A DNA stretch of 41,157 nucleotides from Burkholderiales bacterium (lineage in GTDB: Bacteria > Pseudomonadota > Gammaproteobacteria > Burkholderiales > Burkholderiaceae_D), in assembly GCA_947451925.1 (NCBI GenBank), contig CANGAW010000024.1, positions 1 to 41,157 of the forward strand, read 5' to 3'. The notes beneath the pieces are model-generated. The model was not told where the DNA came from, ran no database searches, and worked only from the letters and a program-made list of their open reading frames with translations. Both the position numbers and the translations under genes were made by a program. Shown piece by piece: positions 8,300 through 16,046 of the stretch (positions are counted from its first letter, which is position 1; every line of letters begins with the position of its first letter).

Positions 8300-9346
8300 A
8301 TGCTTGAGACTTCTAACGCCTGGGAGAACTTCCTGATCAGTCAGGGCGCACGCTCTGTAGCCTCTAAGCAAGCAGCAGAGTTAGACTTCGGCCCAGAAAA
8401 AACAAGCCCCGGGCAAGGTTTTATTTCCCCGCTGACCCATCTGGGTGTGCTGGCTGCTGTTGGCGAAGACGCCGCGAATTTTTTGCATAACCAGTTAACC
8501 AACGATGTGCTGGGCCTGGAAGAAACTGGCGCCCGTCTGGCCGGATACTGCTCGCCCAAAGGTCGCTTGCTGGCCACCATGCTGGTCTGGAAAACCGAAG
8601 AAACGATTTATCTGGCCATGCCGCGCAGCTTGTTGGCTGCAGTGCAAAAGCGTTTGCAGATGTTCATCCTGCGCGCCAAGCTCAAGCTCAGCGACGTTAG
8701 CGACAGCATGATTTTGTTAGGGCTGGCGCTGCCAAAAAATCAAACCAGCGTCAGTTTCCCGCTTTTGCCAACTGCCGCATACACAGCTCAAGCTTCTGAT
8801 GCCGGCAAGCTGATTGCACTGCCAGAGTCTCAACAACTGAGCCGCTATCTTTGGGCCGGCACGCTGCAACAGGCTATGGCCACATGGACCAAGCTGGCCG
8901 CTGAACTGCCGCCAGCCCCTGCCAGTCTGTGGCGCTGGAGCGATGTGCTTGCTGGCACGCCGCAGATTACGCCTGCCACACAAGAACAGTTTGTGCCGCA
9001 GATGATCAACTTTGAAATCATTGGTGGCGTGAATTTCCGTAAAGGCTGCTATCCGGGTCAGGAAATCGTCGCCCGCAGCCAGTATCTGGGCAAATTCAAA
9101 CGTCGCATGCAATTAGCCCGGATTGAAGACTCTGAAGTGGCGCCCGGCATGGAAGTCTTTGCCAGCAATGACGCACAGCAGCCTTGCGGCATGATCGTCA
9201 ACGCCGAACATGGGCCAGACGGCAAGCTCGTTTGTCTGGTTGAGATCAAACTCGATGCGCGCAATGAAGCGGTGCATCTTGGCCACGCCCAGGGACCACT
9301 TTTGCATTTCATCGACTTGCCCTATGCGCTGCCTGAATCAAACTGA
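8300..9346 (+). CDS. ygfZ: Folate-binding protein YgfZ (Fe-S cluster maintenance)
   Basis: A 348-residue relative of the GcvT aminomethyltransferase fold. The YgfZ signature KGCYPGQEIVAR starts at K248 and contains the conserved cysteine C250. YgfZ binds tetrahydrofolate and supports assembly or repair of certain Fe-S enzymes such as MiaB. The gene is divergent from mltG, as in many betaproteobacteria, and is followed by the DUF4936 and NRDE genes on the same strand. The ATG at 8300 has a weak upstream purine-rich site; TTTATG is preceded by CCTCCC on this strand, so initiation strength is unclear. Confidence 0.92.
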   Translation: MLETSNAWENFLISQGARSVASKQAAELDFGPEKTSPGQGFISPLTHLGVLAAVGEDAANFLHNQLTNDVLGLEETGARLAGYCSPKGRLLATMLVWKTEETIYLAMPRSLLAAVQKRLQMFILRAKLKLSDVSDSMILLGLALPKNQTSVSFPLLPTAAYTAQASDAGKLIALPESQQLSRYLWAGTLQQAMATWTKLAAELPPAPASLWRWSDVLAGTPQITPATQEQFVPQMINFEIIGGVNFRKGCYPGQEIVARSQYLGKFKRRMQLARIEDSEVAPGMEVFASNDAQQPCGMIVNAEHGPDGKLVCLVEIKLDARNEAVHLGHAQGPLLHFIDLPYALPESN

Positions 9347-9368
9347 GCCAGGCTCTGCTTAGCTGAAT

Positions 9369-9665
9369 ATGGATATCTATATTTATTATCGTGTTGACGC
9401 TGTTGCGGCAGAGCGGCTGCAGGCACAAGTAGCGGCAATGCAGCTGCAACTGTCCGAACAATGGTCGGTTCAAACTGCCCTTAAGTGTCGCGCTGAGCAA
9501 GATCAAGGCGCAGGCACTTCCCAGACCTGGATGGAAATTTATCAAGACGTACCGCAGGGATTTTTACCTGCGCTGCAGTCTGCTGTCGAGCGCGCTGACA
9601 TCTTGCAAAGCATATCCGGTGAGCGCCATGTTGAAACCTTTTTGGATATGCTGGCATGTGCCTGA
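9369..9665 (+). CDS. DUF4936 family protein
   Basis: A 98-residue protein of the small DUF4936 family found mainly in betaproteobacteria, usually between ygfZ and an NRDE gene as here. It opens with MDIYIYYRV, has a Trp-Met-Glu-Ile-Tyr segment in the middle (WMEIYQDV), and ends with HVETFLDMLAC. The pattern suggests a small alpha/beta ferredoxin-like fold. It overlaps the next gene by 10 bases, which implies coupled translation. No function is known to me. Confidence 0.8.
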   Translation: MDIYIYYRVDAVAAERLQAQVAAMQLQLSEQWSVQTALKCRAEQDQGAGTSQTWMEIYQDVPQGFLPALQSAVERADILQSISGERHVETFLDMLACA

Positions 9666-10372
9666 TCGTCTTTGCCTGGAAGCTGCTTCCCGATTGCCCA
9701 TTGTTGCTGGCAGCGAATCGTGACGAGTTTTTTGCGCGCCCCGCAGAAGCGGCGCAATGGTGGCAAGACCAGCCGCATATTTATGCCGGCCGCGATCTGC
9801 AAGGCGGTGGTACCTGGCTGGGGATGGACAAGCAAGGACGGTTTGCCGCACTAACTAATATTCGCAACGGCGCTGATAAACGACCCAACGCGCCTTCGCG
9901 TGGCGCGCTGGTTGCCAATTATTTGCGTGGTCAACAAGATGCACTGACCTATCTTAAGCAGCTCGCTGAAAACGCGGATCAATTCCAAGGCTTCAATCTG
10001 ATTGTCGGCGATGCGGAACAATTATTTTGTTTTTCCAATGCGGATGACGGCGGCATACAGCAACTTGCGCCCGGCATTTATGGATTATCCAACGGCGCAC
10101 TCAACACGCCGTGGCCCAAGGTCGTGCGGGCGAAAGCCCAGTTTGCCAGCCTGCTCTGCCAGAGCGCACCCGACGAAGCGTATTTCGACATGCTGAGCGA
10201 CACCTCGCCGGCATCGGACTGCCGCTTGCCCAAGACGGGTGTGAGTCTGGAATGGGAACGCCTGCTGTCTTCCATTTTTATTGAATCAGCCGATTACGGC
10301 ACCAGGGTATCGACCCTGCTCAGAATCAATGCCAACAATAGCGCACAACTTGTTGAACGCATGATTCGCTAA
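9656..10372 (+). CDS. NRDE family protein (TANGO2-like)
   Basis: A 238-residue member of the NRDE/TANGO2 family. The defining motif AANRDEFFARP has N21-E24 as its core. The protein starts MCLI, so Cys2 becomes N-terminal after methionine removal, as in Ntn-hydrolase-type folds. GGGTWLG and AALTNIRNG are also family patterns. Eukaryotic TANGO2 has been linked to haem and lipid handling; the bacterial role is unsettled. It overlaps the DUF4936 gene by 10 bases. The GTG-free ATG start is fixed by the MCLI motif. Confidence 0.88.
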   Translation: MCLIVFAWKLLPDCPLLLAANRDEFFARPAEAAQWWQDQPHIYAGRDLQGGGTWLGMDKQGRFAALTNIRNGADKRPNAPSRGALVANYLRGQQDALTYLKQLAENADQFQGFNLIVGDAEQLFCFSNADDGGIQQLAPGIYGLSNGALNTPWPKVVRAKAQFASLLCQSAPDEAYFDMLSDTSPASDCRLPKTGVSLEWERLLSSIFIESADYGTRVSTLLRINANNSAQLVERMIR

Positions 10373-10728
10373 GCACGCTGACAACGCAGATAGTCCATCA
10401 CGGACTTCGACGCAAACGCAGTACGACAAATTCCCCTTCTCATCTGCACTCAACAATGGGCCGCTGCATTGCCTCGCTAGTTCTGCACGTTCATCCAAAT
10501 ACTGTTCGCTGATTTTGTCGTGCCCGGTCTGCTCAGCAGCGTTGCCTGAACAGCACACCACGAAAAAATTTTAGGCGTTAAGCATTCGCAGTTATAAAAA
10601 ATAGTTCATTCTGCAATCAGCTTCGCCATGCACTGGCAGTGCCAGCGAGACGAGAATATTTTTTTATCGAGTGCCCAGTTTTCGAACGTTAATTTCAATA
10701 CTTAATTGAATGAATTTTTGGAGGGACT
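10373..10728. other. 356-base intergenic region upstream of the halogenase operon
   Basis: No convincing gene is seen here. The first half has GC content like its neighbours and may contain gene debris. The second half (about 10560-10728) is AT-rich and contains a TATAAA-like element (10593-10598), the palindrome CTGGCA-G-TGCCAG (10633-10645), and TTCAAT-N5-ATTGAA (10694-10710). A strong Shine-Dalgarno (GGAGGGA) precedes the ATG at 10729. It is the natural place for the promoter and regulator site of the following operon. Confidence 0.5.
10633..10645. promoter_or_regulatory. Palindrome upstream of the halogenase gene, possible operator
   Basis: A perfect 6+6 palindrome with one central base (CTGGCA-G-TGCCAG) lies about 85 bases before the start of the Fe/2OG enzyme gene, in AT-rich DNA. 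Its placement fits an operator, but no regulator gene adjoins it. Confidence 0.3.
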
Positions 10729-11526
10729 ATGCAAGTCATATACGAGGAAAGACAAAATCAAACGGATATCGAACAAAAATTAACAAGCCATTTTGCTGGT
10801 TTTATGGAAGATGAAAACGGCATGAAAGCTATGCGCAATCGCTTTCATCGCGACGGTTATCTGAATTTTAAAAATTTTAGTTTTTTACCCAAAGCGCTCC
10901 TCGAAGGCATCCATCAGGAAGTCCATCATTTGCTGAGCAAGAACGCCATCCGGCGTGATGTGAGCGTTGCTTCAACCGGCAATACCTATCGCAAAATGTA
11001 CAACGTCAATCAGCCGGAAATAAAACAAGACGGCAAGCTGATTCCACTCGTTTATGAATCTCCTGCGTTAAAAAAATTTCTCGGCAATATTGCCAACGAT
11101 GACATCGTCTCCTGCTGGGAGCAGGAGCAATATCTCATTACCAAACTCAGCCATCCCGGCGACACCCACGGCTGGCATTGGGGCGACTATCCGTACACGA
11201 TGATCTGGATCATCGAAGCGCCGGCAGACCCCTCAATAGGCGGCGTCCTGCAATGTGTGCCGCACACGGAATGGGATAAGAATAATCCGCGCATCTGGGA
11301 ATACATTCTCTCCAATGACATTCAGTCCTACCACCACTTAAAGGGTGATGTGTATTTTCTGAAATCGGACACCACCTTGCATCACGTGGTGCCGATTCAG
11401 CAGGAAACCACTCGCATCATCCTCAATACCTGCTGGGCCAGTGCACATGACCGGCGCCAAGAAGTTGCGCATGAAAGTATCGATGTGATCTGGGGTACGG
11501 AGTCGCGCACCGCACACGCTGAATAA
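10729..11526 (+). CDS. Fe(II)/2-oxoglutarate enzyme with HxG metal motif, BesD-like amino-acid halogenase
   Basis: A 265-residue protein with a jelly-roll 2-oxoglutarate enzyme core. The metal motif is H150-W151-G152: the usual Asp/Glu at the third position is Gly, which in radical halogenases (SyrB2, WelO5, BesD types) leaves a site for chloride. The distal ligand is H218 in HxVxP (HHVVP), and R229, eleven residues on, is placed to bind 2-oxoglutarate. As I recall the BesD structure, substrate residues R74, E120, H134, D140, N219 and W239 would correspond here to R88, E133, H147, D153, N233 and W255, with near-constant offsets. This favours a free-amino-acid halogenase with a lysine-like substrate. 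A strong GGAGGGA ribosome-binding site fixes the start. It is first in a five-gene operon. Substrate and chlorinating activity are inferred. Confidence 0.8.
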   Translation: MQVIYEERQNQTDIEQKLTSHFAGFMEDENGMKAMRNRFHRDGYLNFKNFSFLPKALLEGIHQEVHHLLSKNAIRRDVSVASTGNTYRKMYNVNQPEIKQDGKLIPLVYESPALKKFLGNIANDDIVSCWEQEQYLITKLSHPGDTHGWHWGDYPYTMIWIIEAPADPSIGGVLQCVPHTEWDKNNPRIWEYILSNDIQSYHHLKGDVYFLKSDTTLHHVVPIQQETTRIILNTCWASAHDRRQEVAHESIDVIWGTESRTAHAE

Positions 11527-11603
11527 GCCAGTGTTTTGCGACCTAAAGTGTCCGTCTTTCTGCACGCATCTTCATCAACGCTTGTATACATTGAAAGATC
11601 TTC

Positions 11604-12356
11604 ATGATGGCTATTTCTCAAGACACCTTTAAAGCCAACACGGCCTATGTGATGCGCGACCCGGATGTGGGTCAGAGCGCGCAAGAATTCATGGATGAGC
11701 AAATCGAGTTCACCTTGCAGCACAGAGCAACCACACATCCATTTTTGGAAACCTACGCAAAAAACGGCTTGCCCAAAGAAGCCAGCAAGGTGCTGTATCT
11801 GGAGACCCTGCATTACTTTAAATACCTGCCGTTTTATGTATGCGGGATTTCCACCATTACGCGCGACGAAGCGATGCTGCGCGCGATTGCTTTCAATGCC
11901 CGCGATGAATTAGGCCAACTCAAATCGCATGCAGATATTTACCATGAATTTTTGCTGAAAAAAGGCATTAGCGAAGAAGAGATTACGCACTACCAGTGCC
12001 TGCCCGGTACACGTGCGCTCAACGATGGCATCCGGGCCTTGTATTCGACGCCACCTTTGCAAAAAGCAATGGGTGCCTTATTTGCCGATGAGGCCATGTC
12101 GGCTTCAATGGTGTCGAAATACAACGATGGCTTGATCAGGGAAGGCTTGAGTGAACGCGACCGCGGCTTCTGGACCTTGCATATGCAAGTCGAAGTTGGC
12201 CATTCCAATGCGATTTTCAACGTGATGGAAAAGCACTTGCAGACACAGCAAGAGCGCCAGACCTTCATTGAAGGCATTCATCAATATCTGCACCTGATGG
12301 AAATGTATTGGGATGGCATCGCGGCCAAAATCAAGGGAATGGCACATCATGGATAA
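11604..12356 (+). CDS. Haem-oxygenase-like diiron oxidase (BesC/UndA/CADD type)
   Basis: A 250-residue helical protein of the TenA/PqqC/CADD superfamily. A diiron ligand set can be read: E102 and H109 on one helix (ExxxxxxH), E163 on the next, and H193, E197, H200 on the last (HxxxExxH). The spacing E to E is 61 residues, the same as I recall for CADD (E81, H88, E142, H174, D178, H181). Haem oxygenases and TenA lack this set. In Streptomyces cattleya the related BesC splits 4-chlorolysine into 4-chloroallylglycine, formaldehyde and ammonia. Pairing with the HxG enzyme just upstream suggests the same step here. Two ATG codons in tandem open the gene. Its end overlaps the transporter start by 8 bases. 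Confidence 0.82.
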   Translation: MMAISQDTFKANTAYVMRDPDVGQSAQEFMDEQIEFTLQHRATTHPFLETYAKNGLPKEASKVLYLETLHYFKYLPFYVCGISTITRDEAMLRAIAFNARDELGQLKSHADIYHEFLLKKGISEEEITHYQCLPGTRALNDGIRALYSTPPLQKAMGALFADEAMSASMVSKYNDGLIREGLSERDRGFWTLHMQVEVGHSNAIFNVMEKHLQTQQERQTFIEGIHQYLHLMEMYWDGIAAKIKGMAHHG

Positions 12357-13263
12357 CAAAAACGATATCAGTAATGGGCTGGCGTTTGGCGTGGGTGCGA
12401 CCTTGTTGTGGGGCTCCTACCCGCTTTGGTACAAGCCGCTGGCGCAGTTGAACTCATTGCACTTGCTGTCCTGGCGCATCGTCTTTGCCGAAGTCTGCCT
12501 GCTCGCTCTCATCATCATCACCAAACGCCTCGGCAGCCTCGGGGCCACGCTTAAATCGGTTCGGTTCATCAATGTACTGACAGTGGCTGGGGTGCTAGGC
12601 GTCTGGTGGCTGCTCTACATCTACGGCATCATGACCGGGCGGGTACTGGAAGTCGCCTTTGGTTATTTTCTGAGTCCGATCATGAGCATGGTGGTATCCC
12701 GCCTCGTGTTCAAAGAAAAGCTGTCAGGCAACCAGGCTTTCGCTTTTGCGTTAGCGCTTGGCGGCGTCACCTTGATGGCCTTTCAGTTATTAAGCCTGCA
12801 GTCCTTTCCGTGGATCGCCATCGTCATCGGCTTTTGCTATTCCTTCTATGGTCTGTTCAAGAAAAAAGTACCCGGAGACCCGCTGGTGGTACAAAGCCTG
12901 GAGATTGCCCTCTTGCTGCCCTTTGCACTGATTTTTTTAGTGCTGGCCAGACTCAACGGTGAAGGACATTTTTTCATGCAATCCGGCAGCATTGATTTGC
13001 TCTTGCTGGCTACTGGTCTGATCACGGTCCTGCCTCTGTGGTGGTACAGCCGCGCCGCCAAGCTGCTGCCTATGATGACGCTGGGCTTTTTGCAATTCAT
13101 TCCACCGACCTGCAATTTTTTGCTGGCGACGCTGGTTTATCACGAGACCGTCTCGCCGCTGAAATTCGCCGCCTTTTTCCTGATCTGGACTGCGCTGGCA
13201 GTGTTTACCTGGGATTCGGTACAAAAGCAAAAAAAAGCTGCCGCGCTGGAAGCGGCTGCCTGA
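12349..13263 (+). CDS. EamA/RarD-family drug/metabolite transporter
   Basis: A 304-residue membrane protein with about ten hydrophobic segments, typical of two EamA repeats. The opening GATLLWGSYPLWYKPLAQL and VFAEVCLLA match the RarD subgroup. RarD-like proteins are inner-membrane permeases, and several EamA proteins export amino acids or related metabolites. The ATG at 12349 overlaps the stop of the diiron oxidase gene and has a ribosome-binding site (AAGGGA), so the two are tightly coupled. I infer that it exports the product of the two upstream enzymes. The frame opens slightly further upstream (12313), but that start lies inside the previous gene. Confidence 0.85.
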   Translation: MDNKNDISNGLAFGVGATLLWGSYPLWYKPLAQLNSLHLLSWRIVFAEVCLLALIIITKRLGSLGATLKSVRFINVLTVAGVLGVWWLLYIYGIMTGRVLEVAFGYFLSPIMSMVVSRLVFKEKLSGNQAFAFALALGGVTLMAFQLLSLQSFPWIAIVIGFCYSFYGLFKKKVPGDPLVVQSLEIALLLPFALIFLVLARLNGEGHFFMQSGSIDLLLLATGLITVLPLWWYSRAAKLLPMMTLGFLQFIPPTCNFLLATLVYHETVSPLKFAAFFLIWTALAVFTWDSVQKQKKAAALEAAA

Positions 13264-13297
13264 TGCATTTCATTCATTTGCCATCGAGGTCATCAAC

Positions 13298-14287
13298 ATG
13301 TCAAAAATCGCGGTCGTAGGCTGTACCGGTGCAGTCGGCATCACTATGCTTGAATTACTGGAAAACACGGAACATGAAGTGGTTTGCATGGCTTCAGCGC
13401 GCTCGGCCGATCAGATACTCAGACTTGGTCAGCGTGAATATGAAATTGAAGAATTTTCAGTTGCCGGCTGCGCAGACTGCGACATTGTTTTTTTGTGCGT
13501 ATCCGGTCAGTTTTCAAGCAAGTTCGGACCGACGCTGGCGAAATTTTCTACCGTCATTGATAACTCTTCAGCATTTCGTTATCACGATGAAATACCGCTG
13601 CTGGTGCCACCGATAAACGGCAGTAGCTATCGCGGCGAATCATTAATCGCCAACCCCAACTGTTCTTCAGCCATTGCGTTAATGGTGCTCGGGCCTTTGC
13701 ATGCCGAATTCGGGCTGGACAGCCTGATTATTTCCACCTATCAGGCAGCCAGCGGCGCTGGCCGCCCTGCAATGGCAGAGCTACTGGAGCAGACCCGACT
13801 GTTTGACGACTATGGAACAGATAATACGAGCGTCAATTTTCCACACAATCTGGCCTTTAACGTCATTCCGCAGGTCGACAGTTTCGAAGACAACCTCTAC
13901 ACCAGAGAGGAAATGAAAATGGTCTGGGAAATACGCAAAGTACTCAGGCAGCCGGAACTGGCCATCAGTGCCACAGCTGTTCGAGTACCGAGCTTGCGTT
14001 CTCATGCCGAGAGTCTGTGCATTCGTTTCAAGAAACGCCTGCCATCACTGGAGAGCATACGCAAGCTGCTGCGTGAATCGCCCGGGGTCGAGGTGATTGA
14101 CGACCCAAAACAGCAACGCTATCCGATGCCTGTCACTTCCAGCTACAAGCATGCCGTTGAGGTCGGACGTCTGCGCTACAACCTGATCTACGGGGAATTC
14201 GGGCTGGACCTGTTTGTCAGCGGCGACCAGCTCTTGCGCGGTGCAGCCTTGAACGCGTTTGAAATCATGCAGCTCGTCACTGACTGA
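13298..14287 (+). CDS. Aspartate-semialdehyde dehydrogenase family protein
   Basis: A 329-residue enzyme of the Asd family, which reduces aspartyl phosphate to aspartate semialdehyde, the branch point to lysine, threonine and methionine. The NADP loop GCTGAVG is at residues 8-14, the catalytic cysteine C122 lies in ANPNCSSA, and the base is H236 in VPSLRSHAES. YQAASGAG is also conserved. It is therefore probably active. A good ribosome-binding site (GAGGT) precedes the ATG. A housekeeping asd normally lies near leuB or truA, so this looks like an extra copy. In this operon it could raise lysine supply or act on a related acyl phosphate; both ideas are inference. Confidence 0.87.
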   Translation: MSKIAVVGCTGAVGITMLELLENTEHEVVCMASARSADQILRLGQREYEIEEFSVAGCADCDIVFLCVSGQFSSKFGPTLAKFSTVIDNSSAFRYHDEIPLLVPPINGSSYRGESLIANPNCSSAIALMVLGPLHAEFGLDSLIISTYQAASGAGRPAMAELLEQTRLFDDYGTDNTSVNFPHNLAFNVIPQVDSFEDNLYTREEMKMVWEIRKVLRQPELAISATAVRVPSLRSHAESLCIRFKKRLPSLESIRKLLRESPGVEVIDDPKQQRYPMPVTSSYKHAVEVGRLRYNLIYGEFGLDLFVSGDQLLRGAALNAFEIMQLVTD

Positions 14288-14292
14288 TTGCC

Positions 14293-15540
14293 GTGCCCAT
14301 TCATCAATTTTTTGTACTCGTCGGCTGCCTGATTCTTGCCGCGTTGATGCGCTACCTGTCCGGGCCACTGCGCATACCGGCCGTGTTTTTGCATCTGCTC
14401 ATCGGTATAGGGCTGGGGCTGTTTCTCAAATCGGGCCTGGCTGGCGACGAACTGGCATTTTTACAAAATGGCGCAAGCCTGGAGAGTTTTAAACTCATTG
14501 GCTGGCTGGGGATTTTACTGTTGATGGCGCTGGGCACCACTGAAGATAAACAATACACGGGCAGTGGCGGCTGGCTGCAGGTGAGTAGCATCAGCATTAT
14601 GGGTTTTGGCGGCACTTTTTTAGTAGCCAGCTTGCTGGGTTTTGGCATCAGCCGCCTGCAACCGAATCTAATGGGCGTGCTGGCAGATCCATTGATCTTT
14701 TCCTTCGCCATTGGCTTAGCCTGTGCGGTCACTGCATTGCCGGTTTTAGTCTCGCTCCTGCATGAACACGATCAGCATCAAAGCAAGATTGGCAGGCTCG
14801 CCATCCGTGTGGCTGTATTTGATGACCTGTGGCTTTGGCTGGTGTTGATCGTCGTATTGGGTATGGTCAGCCTGCATGCCAATCCCGCCCTGCATCTGCT
14901 AAAGGTCTGCGCCTTTGTTGTCTGCGTGCTGTTTGTATTGAAGCCCTTGCTACGGTATTTATATAAAAAACTGCCCGATTTAAAACCAGCCAATCGCATT
15001 ATTCTGGGTCTGAGTCTGATCGTGATGATGGCCATGACCAGCGAAGCAATCGGCACCCACGCGCTGTTCGGTGCATTTCTGACTGGTCTGATTTTGCCGG
15101 CACCGGCACTGAAATTTTTGAAAGAGCGCTTGCTGTCGTTCAGTCAGATATTGCTGTTGCCTTTTTTCTTCATCACCACCGGCATGAATGTTAATTTATT
15201 TTTCGACAGCAGCAGCTTCATCTTTTTGGCTGCGTTGTTTATCTTTGCCGGCATCGCGCTGAAAATATTCTTCGTCAGTATCGCTGCACGCGTGAGCGGC
15301 CTATCCTGGACGGAGTCTGTTGAACTGGGCACGCTGTTGCAGTGCAAGGGCTTGATGGAGATTGTCGCTCTGGGGCTGTTATATGACGCGCAGATTATTG
15401 GCGCGCAAATTTTTTCAGCCCTGATCGTCATGGCTTTGTTCTGCACCGTCGCCACTTTGCCATTACGCTCCTGCGTAATATGGATAAGGCACGCAAGACG
15501 CGAAACGGCTCCTGTTTTGCACAGCCAGTTGGAATTGTAA
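14293..15540 (+). CDS. CPA2-family cation:proton antiporter
   Basis: A 415-residue membrane protein of the Na+/H+ exchanger (Kef/CPA2) fold with about 12 hydrophobic segments. The core is near FAIGLACAVTALPVLVSLL and AVFDDLW, where the paired acidic residues are those expected for ion exchange. It has no C-terminal TrkA-N/RCK domain, unlike KefB/KefC. The start is GTG at 14293, five bases after the preceding stop, so it belongs to the same operon. Antiporters of this type recur in biosynthetic clusters, where they may export a product or balance pH and ions. The transported ion is not clear from sequence. It ends at a hairpin shared with the convergent gene. Confidence 0.85.
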   Translation: MPIHQFFVLVGCLILAALMRYLSGPLRIPAVFLHLLIGIGLGLFLKSGLAGDELAFLQNGASLESFKLIGWLGILLLMALGTTEDKQYTGSGGWLQVSSISIMGFGGTFLVASLLGFGISRLQPNLMGVLADPLIFSFAIGLACAVTALPVLVSLLHEHDQHQSKIGRLAIRVAVFDDLWLWLVLIVVLGMVSLHANPALHLLKVCAFVVCVLFVLKPLLRYLYKKLPDLKPANRIILGLSLIVMMAMTSEAIGTHALFGAFLTGLILPAPALKFLKERLLSFSQILLLPFFFITTGMNVNLFFDSSSFIFLAALFIFAGIALKIFFVSIAARVSGLSWTESVELGTLLQCKGLMEIVALGLLYDAQIIGAQIFSALIVMALFCTVATLPLRSCVIWIRHARRETAPVLHSQLEL

Positions 15541-15547
15541 AACCGTC

Positions 15548-15567
15548 GTCCCGATGAAAATCGGGAC
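15548..15567. terminator. Hairpin between convergent operons
   Basis: A perfect 8-bp inverted repeat (GTCCCGAT / ATCGGGAC) with a GAAA tetraloop lies between the antiporter stop and the convergent GNAT gene. T-runs are weak on both sides, so it may be a bidirectional terminator or an mRNA 3'-end stabiliser. Confidence 0.55.
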
Positions 15568-15617
15568 CCAGTGTCTTTCATCAACCAAAAAAATAGTCTA
15601 AATTTCTAAACAGACAC

Positions 15618-16046
15618 TCAAACATCCAACCGGCGCACCATCATCACATGGCGGATACCGGCTTCGATGAACTCTGCACCTTCTGCGATAAACCCATGCC
15701 GTTGATAAAAGGCTTGTGCGTAAAGCTGGGCATGCAAGATCAGCGTAGTGTGGCCCAGACGCTTTGCTTCATGCAGCAAGGCTTCCAGCAACAGGCTGCC
15801 GATTCCTTGCCGGCGCATTGACTGGCTGACTGCCATCCGTCCCAGATGCCCATCGGGCAAAAGCCGGCCGGTAGCAACGGGCTCACTGTTGGCGTCATAA
15901 GCCACTGCGTGCAGACTGACCGCATCGGCCTCATCCCATTCGAGTTCAACCGGCACGCCCTGCTCAATAACAAACACTTCTATGCGCAGGCGCTGCGCGT
16001 CCTCACGCAAGCTGTCCCAGTCGCCAACGACAATGTGCAAGCTCAT
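15618..16046 (-). CDS. GNAT family N-acetyltransferase
   Basis: A 142-residue GNAT enzyme of the ElaA-like type. Motif A, the acetyl-CoA pyrophosphate loop, is visible as MRRQGIGSLLL, preceded by GRMAV and followed by YAQAFYQRHGFIAEG. The frame continues upstream, but the ATG at 16046 forms an ATGA overlap with the stop of the preceding thioesterase gene and gives a normal N-terminus. The substrate is unknown. It is the last gene of the long minus-strand acyl-CoA operon. Confidence 0.85.
   Translation of the reverse strand: MSLHIVVGDWDSLREDAQRLRIEVFVIEQGVPVELEWDEADAVSLHAVAYDANSEPVATGRLLPDGHLGRMAVSQSMRRQGIGSLLLEALLHEAKRLGHTTLILHAQLYAQAFYQRHGFIAEGAEFIEAGIRHVMMVRRLDV

Noticed and set aside
10286..10561. 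Minus-strand 91-codon reading frame over the NRDE gene end and the following spacer
   Set aside because: It starts with GTG without a ribosome-binding site, overlaps the NRDE gene by 87 bases in antisense, and matches no family I recognise. It may be gene debris.
11604..12356. TenA thiaminase or haem oxygenase
   Set aside because: The protein carries a full diiron ligand set that those families lack, no thiamine genes are nearby, and its neighbour is an HxG-type Fe/2OG enzyme.
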